Shown: positions 11,420-23,646 of the stretch, piece after piece
Position numbering within the stretch: position 1 is the first letter of the stretch
How the letters are laid out: every line of letters starts with the position of its first letter
Source of the DNA: Brasenia schreberi
Lineage: Eukaryota; Streptophyta; Magnoliopsida; Nymphaeales; Cabombaceae
Length of the DNA stretch: 64,000 nucleotides
NCBI GenBank assembly: GCA_036023115.1
Contig: JAYKKT010000076.1
Coordinates: 7,692,001-7,756,000 of the forward strand
Direction of reading: 5' to 3'
Translations under genes and position numbers: made by a program
The notes under the pieces: generated by a model
The model's input: the letters and a program-made list of their open reading frames with translations, nothing else
Database searches by the model: none
What the model was told of the DNA's origin: nothing

Positions 11420-12650
11420 AAATGTCTTTACATAGATCGCTCGGTTAATGGTTGGTGAATTGACTTAGAAACAACCAGAAATATCTCAAAGACCAAGGAA
11501 AGAACAATGGATCTAAAGGAGTACAAACTAGGAGAACATCAAGTGTATATGGGAAATAATACTTTCTCAGATATTCTAGGTACGGGGTCCTTTAGATTTT
11601 TGTATAAGGTATATCAATTATATTAATTGATGTATTGATTATGTCATCTATAAGGCACAATCTGGTTTTGGTTCCTGCCTTAGTAAATAAAGGTTTTGAG
11701 GTTAGGTTTGTTCATGAAAAGGTGACTGTGGGGAAACAAGGGAGAGTATTTTTCTGTAATGAATTTGATGTAGAACATGGATTGTTTAAATTGAGAATAA
11801 ATGAAAATGAGTGTTCTTTTGCTTATATTGATTGTACCTTTAATGTTAATATAAATGTATGACATAAATGCCTTAGGCATATAAGTCTGAAAAAGTTGAG
11901 GAAATTATCTAACTTTGACTTACTACCAAAATTTGAGAAAAATGCTTTCAACAACTGTGAAGCTTATATATAAGAAAAAATGTGAAGAAAAGTTTTTCGA
12001 GAGAGACAACAAGGGCAACAACCCTGTTGGAAGTCATTGACACTAATTTAATTGGACCTTTCAGAGTAAGGTCACATCGAAGAAAGGTTTATTTTATAAC
12101 CTTTATCGATGATTACTCGAGATATACATATATATATATATATATATCTCATAGTACATAAATTTGAGGCACTTGAAGCTTTTAAATAATATAAGGAGGA
12201 AGCTGAAAATCAATTGGGGCATTCAATCAATGTCTTAAGATCTGATAAAAGTGGTGAATATAAACTCTACAATTTTTTTTAAATCCTATAAAGGCTTTGG
12301 TATTTCAAAGAAAAAAACAATACACAAGACACCTCAAGAAAATGGTGTAGCTGAAAGATATAACAAGACCTTACTCAATATGACAAGGCTAATCCTAATT
12401 GATGCCTCTCTACCAAGGATATTTTAGGGAGAAACAGTAAAGTACAATAGTATACATACTCAATAGAGTATGGTGTAAGGCTGTATTCGCTACACCATAT
12501 GATATGTGGTTTGAAAGAAAACCCAACCTAGGTCATATCAAGAGGTAGGGATCTATTGCTCGTATACTGATCCTTGATCAGTCTAGAGATAAGCTAGACA
12601 GTAGGTCCAAGAGATGTATATTCATCGGATATCCTAAAGGCTCAAAGGGA
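11420..12650 (+). pseudogene. Copia protease and integrase, decayed
   Basis: Protease remains read MDLKEYKLGEHQVYMGNNTF after a broken active site (IDLETTRNI in place of the usual DSGATRHI type, with a stop just before). Integrase remains include the LRSDKSGEY block near 12236 (family form LRSDNGGEY), a NTQDTSRKW-like block and LLNMTRL...LPRIF-type residues near 12370-12420. A (TA)n tract interrupts near 12128-12147. No usable frame remains. Confidence 0.8.
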
Positions 12651-12879
12651 TATTAGTTTTATCATAAGAACTACGAACTGATAAAGAGTAGAGATGTTAA
12701 ATTCTTAGATGATACTAAGAATGACATCTTGAAAAATAATGATGAGTATTTTGATGATTTAGTAGACCTAGATCAATCATCATTTCAACTCATAAAAGAT
12801 CTTCCTGAAACAATCGAAACTTTAAGTCGACATAAAAGGCCTAGGACCACACCATCCTACTAAAAGGATTATCACACTT

Positions 12880-14370
12880 ATCTTATAGAAAAAATGTGTA
12901 ATTCAGTGGATTTAGATGAGTTGACTGATAACTTGACTTAAAGCCATGAATGAGAAAATTGAATCTATTGAGAAAAACAAAGTATGAGAACTGATTGATT
13001 TACCAAAAGGAAGAAAAGCCATAAACTATAAATGGGTTCTGAAAAATAAATATAAGGTTGATGGTTTAATCAACAAGTTTAAAGTAAGGTTGGTTGCAAA
13101 AAGTTTCTCGCAAAAGGAGGGGATATATTATGTTGAGACATATTCTCCTGTTGTGAAATTTATATTTATAAGGATAATCTTGGTAATATCTTCATATTAT
13201 GATTTGGATTTACATCAGTTAGATGTAAAGATACCTTTTCTAAATGAAGATTTAGATGAAATCATATACATGCAGTAACCCGAAGGATATACAATTGAAG
13301 GCCAAGAAGATAAAGTATATAGGTTGAGAAAATCCCTATATGGTCTGAAACAATCACTTCACTAATGGTATTTGACTTTTCAAAATGCCATTATTGAAAT
13401 TGGATTTGTGGCTAATGAGCTTGATCATTGTGTATATGTCAGGAACAGTGGGAGCCACTTTGTCATCTTATCGTTATATGTAGATGATATATTGTTGACT
13501 CGAAATGACAATGAGATGATTGTCAAAACCAAGTCATGGTTAAACTCAAGGCTTGAAATAAAGGATATGAGGGAAGCATCTTATATACTGGGTATAAGAT
13601 TTCTAAAGATAGAGAATCTAAACTCTTATGCCTAAGTAAAGAGATATATATTGATTATATCCTCAATAAGTTCAAAATGGGTGGATGCAAGTCTGTTATT
13701 ACACCCATTACAAAAGTGGTCAAACTAAGTAAGGCTGATTGTCCAGATAAAGGAGACGATAAAACTAACGTTTCTTATGCATAAGCTGTAGGTAGCTTGA
13801 TGTATGCTATGTTGTGTATAAAACCTGATATAAGCTTTGCTATTGGTCTTGTGAGTAAATATCAAAGTAATCCTAGATGACAACATTAGATAGCTGTAAA
13901 AAAGGTTTTAAGATATCTGAAAGGAACAAAAGACTTGAAACTGTGTTTTCAAGCAGATGAAGTGAAAGTTATAGGATACTTAGATGCTGACTTTGTTAGG
14001 AACAAAGATGACAACAAATCAATCTCGAGTCAAATATTCTTATTTGGAGGTTTTGTTGTTTCTTGGGCATTTAAGAAACAGGATTGTGTAACATTGCATA
14101 CATAGGAAGCTGAGTATGTGGCTTGCTGTATGACTATAATGAGTGCCTCTGGATAAGCTGCTTCATACGAGATTTGAAGCTTGAGATAGCCGACGAACCA
14201 ATTGTCTTTTACTGTGACAACAATGCAGCAATTACTCTTATCAAGAGTGGAGTTGACAACTCCAAGAGCAAGCATATAATGGTTAAATACTACTATGTTC
14301 ATGATATGGTTATGAGAAAGAAAATATTCATCTCATACATGCTATGTTGGCAGACCCCTTGATTAAATGC
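12880..14370 (+). pseudogene. Copia reverse transcriptase and RNase H, decayed
   Basis: Reverse transcriptase blocks are in order: INYKWVLKNKYKVDGLINKF, KVRLVAKSFSQKEGIYY (13085-13130), ETYSPVVKF, DLHQLDVKIPFLNEDLDE, KSLYGLKQS, and the catalytic SLYVDDILLTRND near 13470-13508. RNase H blocks follow: VIGYLDADF near 13970, VSWAFKKQDCVTLHT, EAEYVACC and VFYCDNNAAITLIKSG (14205-14250). Open pieces at 13090-13278, 13372-13635 and 14123-14362 are separated by stops and shifts, so it is dead. Confidence 0.9.
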
Positions 14371-14555
14371 ATAATAGATGATCTTTTTTCAAAACATGTT
14401 ACGAACATGGGTTTGAGGTCTGTTTGATTGTTGTGTAGGTGAAAAACCACACAAGAGGTAGTGATTGCAATAACAATCATGAAATGACATTACTAGGAAA
14501 ACCTCGTAAAAATGGGAGGAAAACCAGTATGTCAATTCACTTGGCTTGCATGACC

Positions 14556-14565
14556 AAGTGGGAGA
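14556..14565 (+). promoter_or_regulatory. Polypurine tract of the copia element
   Basis: AAGTGGGAGA lies immediately before the TG that opens the 3' LTR. This is the expected place and composition for the plus-strand primer of copia elements. Confidence 0.85.
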
Positions 14566-15000
14566 TGTAAGGAAATAGTAGCTATTCTTGGCAATCCCAG
14601 CACAAAAACGATTGGACTAGTTATTCAACCGTTGTATGTGGATAGATTACAGGAAAGAAGGCCGTAACGACCATGACTGGCTGAAACCGCCGGGTGGTTA
14701 CGGTGCTTATCTGTAACTGACCGAATAAGGGCCCCCAAAAAGAAAAGTCTAGTAGAAAATCCGAGAGGTAATGGAGCAGGTGATGCTCTATAAATATAGA
14801 GCAACACATAGATCATATACATTATCGAATATAAGTCGAAATACCTCGGAGGCAAATTCTATTATGAGGAAACCTTGAAACTATATCTCAATACCTATTT
14901 ATCCGTTGTCGTGTACCTAATTGAGGCTTCAAAGAGCTGGTGCAGAGGACTCCGGAGAGTCGACCAGAATTGCTGAGAACACTGGAGAGCCGACGGATTC
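14566..15000 (+). repeat. Copia 3' LTR
   Basis: It starts TGTAAGGAAATAG and pairs with 9487-9920. It contains the same CTCTATAAATA box near 14786. Similarity ends near GCCGACGGATT, and the exact end is uncertain. Confidence 0.9.
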
Positions 15001-15700
15001 GCCATTAGCTATTGCCCTCTCTCGTGATCAATTCAATGATCTGGGTTAACTTGTGATCTCATGCTTATGATGAGCTACTTGTTTATGCTCAACCTTTATG
15101 TGCGCTAATTAATTTTGTGCTTTTATGTTGACCAATTCATGCCATAATAAGATGTTTGAGCATTTTTTAATTTGGTCCTTGTGGTTAAAAATATTGCTAT
15201 AATACTCTTTGGACTCTGCCATCTATAAAGTTAGCTCAAATATGCTAGTGTCATCACCCGAAGATTTCAAGGAGGACAGGTTAATGTGCCTAATGTGATG
15301 TGGTTACTGACTTAGCAGCCACATTATTAGTAAGTATTAACTAAAATCTAATATAACTTTATTACTATTAAGTTTAACAAAATATAATCAATAATATTAA
15401 AAAAAATTTAATATTCCATTAATATTTAAAAATAATATCAGTTAATATTTAAGAAAAATATTAAATAGAAGTTGACATAGTATATGAAATGACATTTTAA
15501 TCAACTAAAATATGATAGCTGACATGATAGGTGACATAGCAATTCATCTCCCACATCGGATTCAGAGTAAAGGTGTTAGGTATTTATTACTAATTTAATA
15601 AATAATGAAAACCAAAATGGAAAAAATGGCCAAACCATGCGATACTTGTAGTTTTCCATAATTTTATGTTGTTGATCCTATGTCCCCCAACTAGCTTCAT
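15001..15700. other. No gene seen
   Basis: AT-rich sequence after the copia element, with no open frame of note and no similarity to the repeats elsewhere in the window. Confidence 0.5.
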
Positions 15701-16235
15701 ATGCATGTTTTGATTCACACTTACGATGTGTTGCATGCTTAACTCGGCTTATGGTTTGTTGCACGCCCCGATTTATTTCATGATTTGGCCGATGCTTGTG
15801 ACTGGTTGCATGTCTTTGATTGGCTTGACCCACGCTCTGATGCCTTGATCAATATCATGCCCTTAAACATCCGATTGGCCTCATGTTGATTCGATCCATG
15901 TGATCTCATATTGGTTTATTTCATGATTCGATTTTATTCGTTTAATTGGTTTGATGCTCCCATGCCATAACCAGTCTCATGCCTTAATGATCGACTTCAT
16001 GCTCTTTGAATTGGTCCATGCTCTCTCATATTGATGCATGTTGATCCCAGTTTGTCCAGTTTCTTACTATGATTTTATGTGATCCATATCGATCCATGCT
16101 CTTGATCTGTAGCATGTTAATTTGTTTCATGTTAATTCAGCTCATAACAGGTTTCATGGTTCAGCTCGATCCATGCTTTTATGCTCACAATTTTGTTTCA
16201 GGTTTATAATCAGTTTAGGCTTCCATGCCCTCACC
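15701..16235. repeat. CATG-rich degenerate low-complexity region
   Basis: Words such as GCATGT, CCATGC, TTCATG and TTGAT recur every 15-30 bases without a fixed period. It looks like an old, strongly diverged tandem array or a biased untranslated retroelement region. Confidence 0.45.
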
Positions 16236-16900
16236 TGACCATTTTTACAAGCATTAATCCATTATATAATGAATTTCTACATATAAATCTATTTTATATC
16301 CATACTCAACGTAAACATGCATGCGTAGCTCAATAAGAACAACATCAATCACGTTCATATATGTACACCATAGAGAGTTCTTCATTAACTTATTTGAAAA
16401 TAAGAGTTCTTCATGACAAGACTTCCAAAAAAACTCGCTCAAATATGCACCCAAAAAGCTCGTGCTTTTAATTGGTAAAAGTTCCGATAACTAAATGCCT
16501 AGTTGCATGATTTATGTACCAAGATTAAATTGGAATTCCCCCAACGCATATAACTGAAGGGATTGGGAATTCATGCTATTATTGTCAAATGAAGTCCAAA
16601 ATTGAGAAACTAAGTCGGTCACTCTCAATCTGTTTGAAAGCAACCTTAGAGTTGCGACGAACCAAATCCAATCAAGTATAAAATAAAATGAATGAATTTA
16701 GTCCCATATTGATCAGGAATGAGATGAAGGATGGGTTGAGCACTATAAAAATCATTGTTGGTCACCCAATAACACATTTTTCGTAGCCCTTTGGCTAAGA
16801 GCAAGTGTAATATTTGTTTTATGAGTTTAATATGTATTCGTTGGTCATTGATCACATGATATTAAATTAAAAAAAGTACTACCATTTTGTTTAATTATAT
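16236..16900. other. No gene seen
   Basis: Anonymous AT-rich DNA. The open stretches on the minus strand are short and have no recognisable features. Confidence 0.5.
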
Positions 16901-17075
16901 CAAGAACTGTGGTTCAGAACCGAACCAAACTGGAACCATTGGTTTGGTTTGATTCGTTTTGAACATGCCATAGTTTGGTTTGGTTTGGTTCTTCAAATAC
17001 CAAGAACCGCTAGTAGCAGTTTGGTTCGAGGTTGAAGTCAGAATTGAACTAAACCGAACCGTGAACACCCCTAGT
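16901..17075. repeat. GGTTT/AACCG-rich repeat tract
   Basis: Runs of GGTTTGGTTTGGTT and AACCGAACC on both sides of a short centre make a loose inverted arrangement, ending AACCGTGAACACCCCTA. Similar tracts sit inside the AGCTCGA element near 31950-32060 and its copies. Such motifs are frequent in plant non-coding repeats. Confidence 0.5.
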
Positions 17076-19297
17076 TGATTAGGATGCAAGGATTTTTTTG
17101 CTATTGTTGTGCAAAACTTCTCTCTCCGTTGTTGTAACATAGTAAAAAATATAAGGCAATGTTTTAACGTTTCGTAGCCCAGCTAAAGCTAATATTAAGA
17201 CTTTTTCCAAGGGGATTACTAAATGCACACCCCCTTTTACATTTTGTGTACCCCACCTTGTCATGTATTGCTTTTGTCCAATGTTTCTCTCTTTACCGAT
17301 CTATGATGGTATACCTCCCTCATTGGTCTTTCATCTCTCTGGTCGATCTCAAGGTTAGCTCTCTCTCCCCATCACCCTCTTTCTCAACCTTTGTGAGAGA
17401 GATCCAGCACAGATGAGTCCTTTGAATGTCAGGCTGCATCTACCTAAAGGAACAATGCATCTCCCTTTTACATATATATAAATATATATTAAAAAACTTA
17501 TCTCTTCGTTATCTTATATATTGTGTTAAGGTCTACTGCAGAATGTCAAACGATGGAGGCTTGACTAAAGGTGTTTCTTATGATGGAGTAAACTATGAAT
17601 GATGACTAATGGTGCATCGGGTGATGCATTTGTTTATTGCAAATATTATGGAGTTGATTATTTACTTATGTTTGATCAGATGTAGTGCTTTTGCTATTTA
17701 GATGAGCTCATTTAATATGCAAGAGATATTGGGAGGAATAACATTTGTGTTCATTTAATATGCAAGCAATTGGGATGTAATAACGATGATCAAACTTACG
17801 ATGGATTGGATTAGACACATACAACTCCATGACAATCAAACAATTGATAGATTCGTGGTACCAAAATAGCATACTTAATGTGACCAAACAATTGGGATTT
17901 ACTAACGATGACTTGTGACCAAACTTACATTTCATTGATATAGTTTCTCGAAAAATAAGGTTGCCAATCAATCTACAACGAAAAAGAAAAGTGATATTAA
18001 CATTATGGTAAAATATATAACTTGCTTATAGTAAATTCCAACTAAATATCCAATATCTATAACCACATACTTGATATGCCATCATCAAGTACAACTTCTC
18101 ATCATACCAAGCAAGAAGACTAAGAAGAGGAAGAGTAGAAGGATGACATTCACTATCCACCTACCTACTCAAGGTTGTTGGTCAACCCATCCCAGATACC
18201 GGTTCACTCTAAAAGCTAGAAGGTACACGTAGATTTAAGCCTACAGCAAACACCACCTTTCTTCAACACATTAAAATAATTTATGTACAATAACCTAAAC
18301 ATAAGAAGCAACTATTAACTGAAGCAGAGTACTTGGGCCTCTAACTTTTTGTGCCTCAATAAGCGAAGCTTCTCCCAATTGTTTATATAGGTAAGCCAAT
18401 TTTGTCGTACCCTAAGCTTACTTTTCCGTCCACTGAAGGCACTCAACAACCACCACACAATCGAAGGTGACATTATCTCTTGACTTGTCTTGATAGATGG
18501 TTTATCCAATACGGTACAGTAAGAATGTCAACACCCTTCTCTATGACATAATCTCCTTACTCTAAGCTCTTTCTTGGTGCTACTTGAACTTTATAAATCT
18601 GAACTTCATGTAGACCTCCACATCCTCAACGCCCATGCCCATAATGTCTCTTATATAATGACATCCTTACTCTATGCCTCTATCTACCATCTTAAAGAAA
18701 CATGGTGTTTGTCCATAAAAAGAAAATAGGTGATAGTCATCTCACTACACAACATATGAAAACTCTCGAAGTCTGCCTACCACCATTTGGTGAAGGCACT
18801 CAATGATAGTTGAACCAGTACATCAACTCTTCCTACATAGATACCTCAAACTAGTGCATAGTATCTTTAAAACTGCTCAGCTCAATGGAGCTCCTACTCG
18901 ACAAATACCATCCATTCACAACTTTGTACTGTGTGTGCTGCAAACACTTTTAGTATTCAATACATACTTATACACATGTTAGTTGCAGTCATATTTAAGA
19001 AAGAATGTTTTATTTATCCATCGATGGTAAGTATTTTTAAAAATAAGTATTTAATTTCACAAGAAAATATATGGAAGCAAGCAAGTGCAATAAAGTGCTT
19101 TTGTACTTCTGTTAATGCAGCGCACATAAAAAGTTTAATATCTTTGCCATACGAAAATTAAGCTTATTATTTGTTATTGGACAAAAAGTAAGTATGGTAT
19201 ATGGGTTAAAGCTGTGCCCTTATATGTCTAAAAGAATCAAGTATACATAAGTAAAACAAAGAACCGTTCATAATAAGTGAAAACTTAAAAAAAAAAC
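17076..19297. other. No gene recognised
   Basis: About 2.2 kb without a supportable gene. There is a short direct repeat (TCATTTAATATGCAAG at about 17708 and 17753) and a related CAATTGGGAT-TAACGATGA pair at about 17766 and 17889. The open stretch on the minus strand at 18315-18509 is unassigned. Confidence 0.45.
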
Positions 19298-19301
19298 TCT
19301 C

Positions 19302-19355
<54 letters not shown>
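19298..19355. repeat. Compound microsatellite (CT)n(TA)n
   Basis: A CT run is followed by a TA run, the same GA/TA composition as the tract at 988-1068 but in the reverse orientation. Confidence 0.95.
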
Positions 19356-19360
<5 letters not shown>

Positions 19361-19984
19361 CACAACAAGCATATACACAAAACTGTGTGAATCCAGGGTG
19401 AACCTCAAACTGAGAACCTGACCCAAAACCGAAAAAATGTCGGGATCAAGGATCGGCAAAAGACCGACCACGTGATAACAGGCGGTTTCTTGAACGTGGT
19501 CCATCACACTAGATTTTGAGGCTATCGTGAAGAATTTTGAAGATGCTAGTTGACCTCAAAGTGACCAACGCAACTTCAAAAATATGAACCTTTATTGCAG
19601 TTTTGAAAGGTTTCCAATAGAATCTGGTTGTTGAAAGATACGCATTGTAACTTTTCTCGCACGTACAGATATTTCATTGTTTCAGGGATTTCGTCACGGT
19701 ACTTGGGTTCATAAGATCCACCGTCATCACTTTCCACAAGCCTTCATCTCAACTGAACCCTGGCGCTAAACCTAGCTTGTGTGGTAGTAGCGCTTACTGA
19801 GAAAGTGAGCCTTACAAAGTACATTTGCATTGACACGAAATGTTAAAAAACCAGCAACCTCTTGAACAAACTTGTTTTTTTGGTAAGTCGCTGCGTAATG
19901 AAGAAACTATGCAAAAATAAATTGAGAAAAGGTTTTAATAAATCGAGAAAAGGTTTTAATAAAACCATGCAAAATACGTCTCAA
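19356..19984. other. No gene seen
   Basis: Anonymous sequence. Near 19920-19965 there is a two-copy tandem repeat of a 23-24 bp unit (GAGAAAAGGTTTTAATAAA). Confidence 0.5.
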
Positions 19985-22870
19985 CTAATTTCTCATACTT
20001 TTTATGAAGTTTATTTTCATGTCTTTCTACGTGTCCAAACCATCTTTAATCGGTTCTGTCATTTTCTCATCTATTGATGTCACTCCCAATTTTGTTTCTA
20101 ATAACCTCATTATGTATACAACCTTTTCTTTTATAATCACTCATCTATCTCAACATCTTCAGGTTTATCACAAACATCTTTTGTTAATGTTCATAATTAA
20201 GTATCTAACACTCAATATAAAGCACATTGAGTCAAAGCATTACTCTATAATATTTATTTTTCAACCTTGACAGTATCTTCTTATCATATAAAATACCTTA
20301 CACACTTCTCCATTTTAACTAACCTGCATTAATTCTATGTGTGATATCTCCATCAATTTTCCCATCACTTTAAAAAATTGATCCTGAGTAATGAAAATTT
20401 TCCTTACAAAGGATAACATATGTGTCAATCTTAATTTCTATATCATTTGAAGTAACCAAATAATCAAACATGCATTTTATATATTCTATTTTTGTTCTAC
20501 AAAGTTGAAAGCCTTTACTTTTTAATGTTTCTCTTCATAATTCTAATGTCTTATTAACGTTTCCTTAGACTTATCCACTAATATATTATCATTCGTAAAT
20601 AACATACAACAAGAAACTTCATTTTAAATATATTTTTTAGCTCATCAACGATCAATACAAATAAATATAAACTTAAAGTTGATCCTTAATGTAATAAATA
20701 TTAACCTCAAAGGAACCTATTATTCTTTCATGAATTCTAATACATGTTTTTGCACTATCATTCATATATGTTATAATATTGATTTATGTCAATTTAATAC
20801 TTTTTTTAAAGTTCCCCAAAGAACATTTCTTGTCACCCTACTGTAAGCCTTTTCTAGATTAATAAATATCATGTAAAATTTTTTACTGTTTGCTTTAAAT
20901 TATTCTATAAGAAGTCTCAACAAATAGATAGTGTCAATAGTAGATTTTTTTATCATGAATCCAATTTGGTTCTCTATTGTACTTGATATTTGTTTCAACC
21001 TATGTTGTATAATTCTTTATCATAATTTCATAATATGGCTCATTAACTTCATACCTGGATAACTTACACAATTTTAAATCTTCTTGGTTTTTGTATATGG
21101 ATATAATTGTACTCTTCTTCAATTCTTCTAACATTTTTTGATTTTTTCATATTTCATTAAATAATCTTGTAAGTCAATTTAATATTTGTCTCTCTTAATA
21201 TTTTTCATATTTATATAGAATATTGTTTGGTCCTACAAATTTACCAACTCTCATAAGTTCAAGATTCTATTTGACTTCATTCTTTTAAATACATCAGTAA
21301 AAATTATAGTTTATATACTCTTCTGATTTCGTTAGTTCTCCTAAGTTAATATTAACACATACATCTTCGATAAATTTTTTATTAAAATAAAATTTCAATC
21401 TATATTTTATATCATCACTTGCTAATAAATTTTTTTTACCCTCATCTTTGATGTATTTAACAAAAGTAACATCTTTAATTTTCTTACGTCTAGCCTTAGC
21501 AATTTTAAAAATATCTCTTTCACCTTTTTTTGACTTGAGCTTTTTATATAAATTCTCTCAAATTTAAGTTTTGTTTCACTAACAACCTTTTTCAGTTCTT
21601 TTTTTTGCTTTCTTATAAGCCTCAAAAGTTTCATCAATCTTGTTAGTATAATTCAATTTATAACATGTTTGTTTCACCTTAATCTTATCTTCCACTACTT
21701 CACTCCACCACCATGCTTCCTTTTATGCGGGCCTTCCTTAAATTCACCTAACATATTTTTTCTTACTTTCATAATATGTTTAGCTAGATTGTTTCACATA
21801 TCAAAAAGTTTACTTACATAATTACAAACATCTTCTTCAAGAACTTTCTATTTAAATATATCATCTTTCTCATTTTGTAAGTTTTGTCATTTAGTCCTAG
21901 TAGTTTTATGTATTTTTTACCTCTTTGTCCATTTTTTTACTTCAAATTCATAACTAAAAGTTGATGTTGAGTAGTTAAGCTTTCTCTTAGAATTATCTTA
22001 TAAAACTTACAACTCGATCTCTTGTCTCTTACAAGCAAAATAATAAATTTGCATATGTGAAAAGTTATTCTTATAAGTAATTAAATATTTAGCTTATTTT
22101 ATGAAAATGATGTTGACTAAAACGAGATTATATACCATAGCAAAATTTAAAATTTTCTTACCTTCCTCATTTAAATATACAAACCTAGACTTGTTATGAA
22201 TACCTTGATATCCTAATACCTTTTTACCGATATGTTCATTTAATATTCTCCTAAACAAATAATCTCTTTGAGAAATCTTTTTAATTACCTTATGTAATTC
22301 CTCCAAAAATACTTTTTTATGTTATCTTATAGTTTTACTTAAAGTGTATAAGCACAAACTATATTAAAAACTTGAGCTCCTAATATTAATTTCATCATCA
22401 ATTTCACCGTCATAATTCAGTCATCATGTTGTTATATGCCTACTACACTATCCGTTAAGTCTTTATTTATAATAATAATAACTCAATTTCGAACATTTTC
22501 CTTTCTTGAGTACCATAATTTAAAACTTATATTATTAATCACCTTTATTTTTTCTCGAACTTATTTTTCCTCTTGAAAACATAGAATGTGAATCTTTCTC
22601 CTAATCATAATATCTACTACCTCCGTTAGCTTGCGAGTCAATGTTTCGATATTCCAAGTACTAATACAAATTTTATTATCTAAAGCTAACTTTCTTAAAT
22701 CTTGCATCCGTTCATACTAAAAATGTAAAGACCATCTTTATAATTTCTTTACTACATTCGGGCAATAATATAACGAGACTAACTTCTTTACCGACACTCG
22801 TCTATGATGTGAGAACCCTCTTTGCAATTGATTCACTATATCTAAAAGAAGATGTAGAGACCTTTGTAAA
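19985..22870 (-). mobile_element. RTE-type LINE, strongly decayed, near full length
   Basis: It follows the plus-strand text of 3640-6470 in order, from the region of CCAAACCATCTT and TCTAATAACCTCATTATGTAT near 20035-20120 to CTTTGCAATTGATTCACTAT near 22830. Recognisable protein pieces on the minus strand are the linker EAYKKAKKE/KKVVSETKLKF (21422-21637) and endonuclease GYQGIHNKSRFVYLNEEGKK (22094-22306). Many more stops and A/T substitutions have built up than in the copy at 3403-6530, so it is older. The extreme 3' end is missing. Confidence 0.88.
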
Positions 22871-22984
22871 GAAGCTAGAGTTAAAGAACTTGTAAAATGA
22901 TAAAAGATCTATAGCTTACCAATTTGCACAAAGGAGAGAAAATAATGTAGAGCCTAGAATAGATTAACCTACAATTAAAGCAAC

Positions 22985-23646
22985 AAACAATAACTAAACC
23001 TTTTTCCATACTAAATAGAGTCAACTACATGGATTCTTTGCTTCTAGAGAAATCGATCATGTGTCATGTTAACAATTAACTCAACATAAGCTAGATCATT
23101 CTGTATTGTTTCCTTCTAACACTTTATGACTTTTTCCTTTCTCTTTTTAACATTTTTATCATCTAATTCCTCACACCTTATCAAAGCTTCCTTCAATCGC
23201 CTTTCTATGTGTTCAAATCATCTTAAACAATTTTTTCTCATTTCATTATCTATTGGCGTCACTCCTAATTTATTGTATACGGTATTTTCGTGTATGAAGA
23301 TATATCCATCTCAACATCTTCATTTCTATGATAAAAATCTTTTGTATATGTTTATGATTAATTGCCCAATACTCAAAATGATAAACCATAACAAATTTAA
23401 TAGTTGCTCTATAATATTTACCTTTCAACTTTAATGGTATCTTCTCGTCACATAGAATCCTATCACTCTAAAAGATTTAATGTGTATTTAAAAGTTTTCT
23501 AAAGATAGATGCGATGTGTCATCTCAATTTTTATATTATCTAAAATAATCAAATAATAAAATTTGCATTCCATATATTTTGTCTTTGTTCTACTAAGTCA
23601 AAAAAGTCATTACTTTCTAATATTTATTTTTATAACTTCACATTAT
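22985..23646 (-). mobile_element. RTE-type LINE, 5'-truncated 3' fragment
   Basis: It starts (as 3' end) with the AACAATAACTAAACC tail near 22985 and follows 3410-4145 in order: TTCTTTGCTTCTAGAGA, GCTAGATCATTCTGTATTG, TCTTCATTTCTATGATAAAA, and ends near TACTTTCTAATATTTA. The broken 5' end at about 23646 directly abuts exon 3 of a polygalacturonase copy. A 5' truncation is the usual outcome of LINE insertion. Confidence 0.88.

Larger units (their letters stand above)
9487..15000 (+). mobile_element. Ty1/copia retrotransposon, complete in outline, dead
   Basis: Two related LTRs (9487-9920 and 14566-15000) enclose gag, protease, integrase, reverse transcriptase and RNase H remains in Ty1/copia order (integrase before reverse transcriptase), all on the plus strand. 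A purine tract (AAGTGGGAGA) directly precedes the 3' LTR. Every domain has stops or frameshifts. The two LTRs differ visibly, by something like 15 percent by eye, so the insertion is old. No tRNA-Met primer site of the usual TGGTATCAGAGC kind and no target duplication could be made out. Confidence 0.93.

Noticed and set aside
17708..18509. Considered as a possible transposase or host gene
   Set aside because: Only short open stretches with no recognisable motif; direct repeats explain part of the structure.
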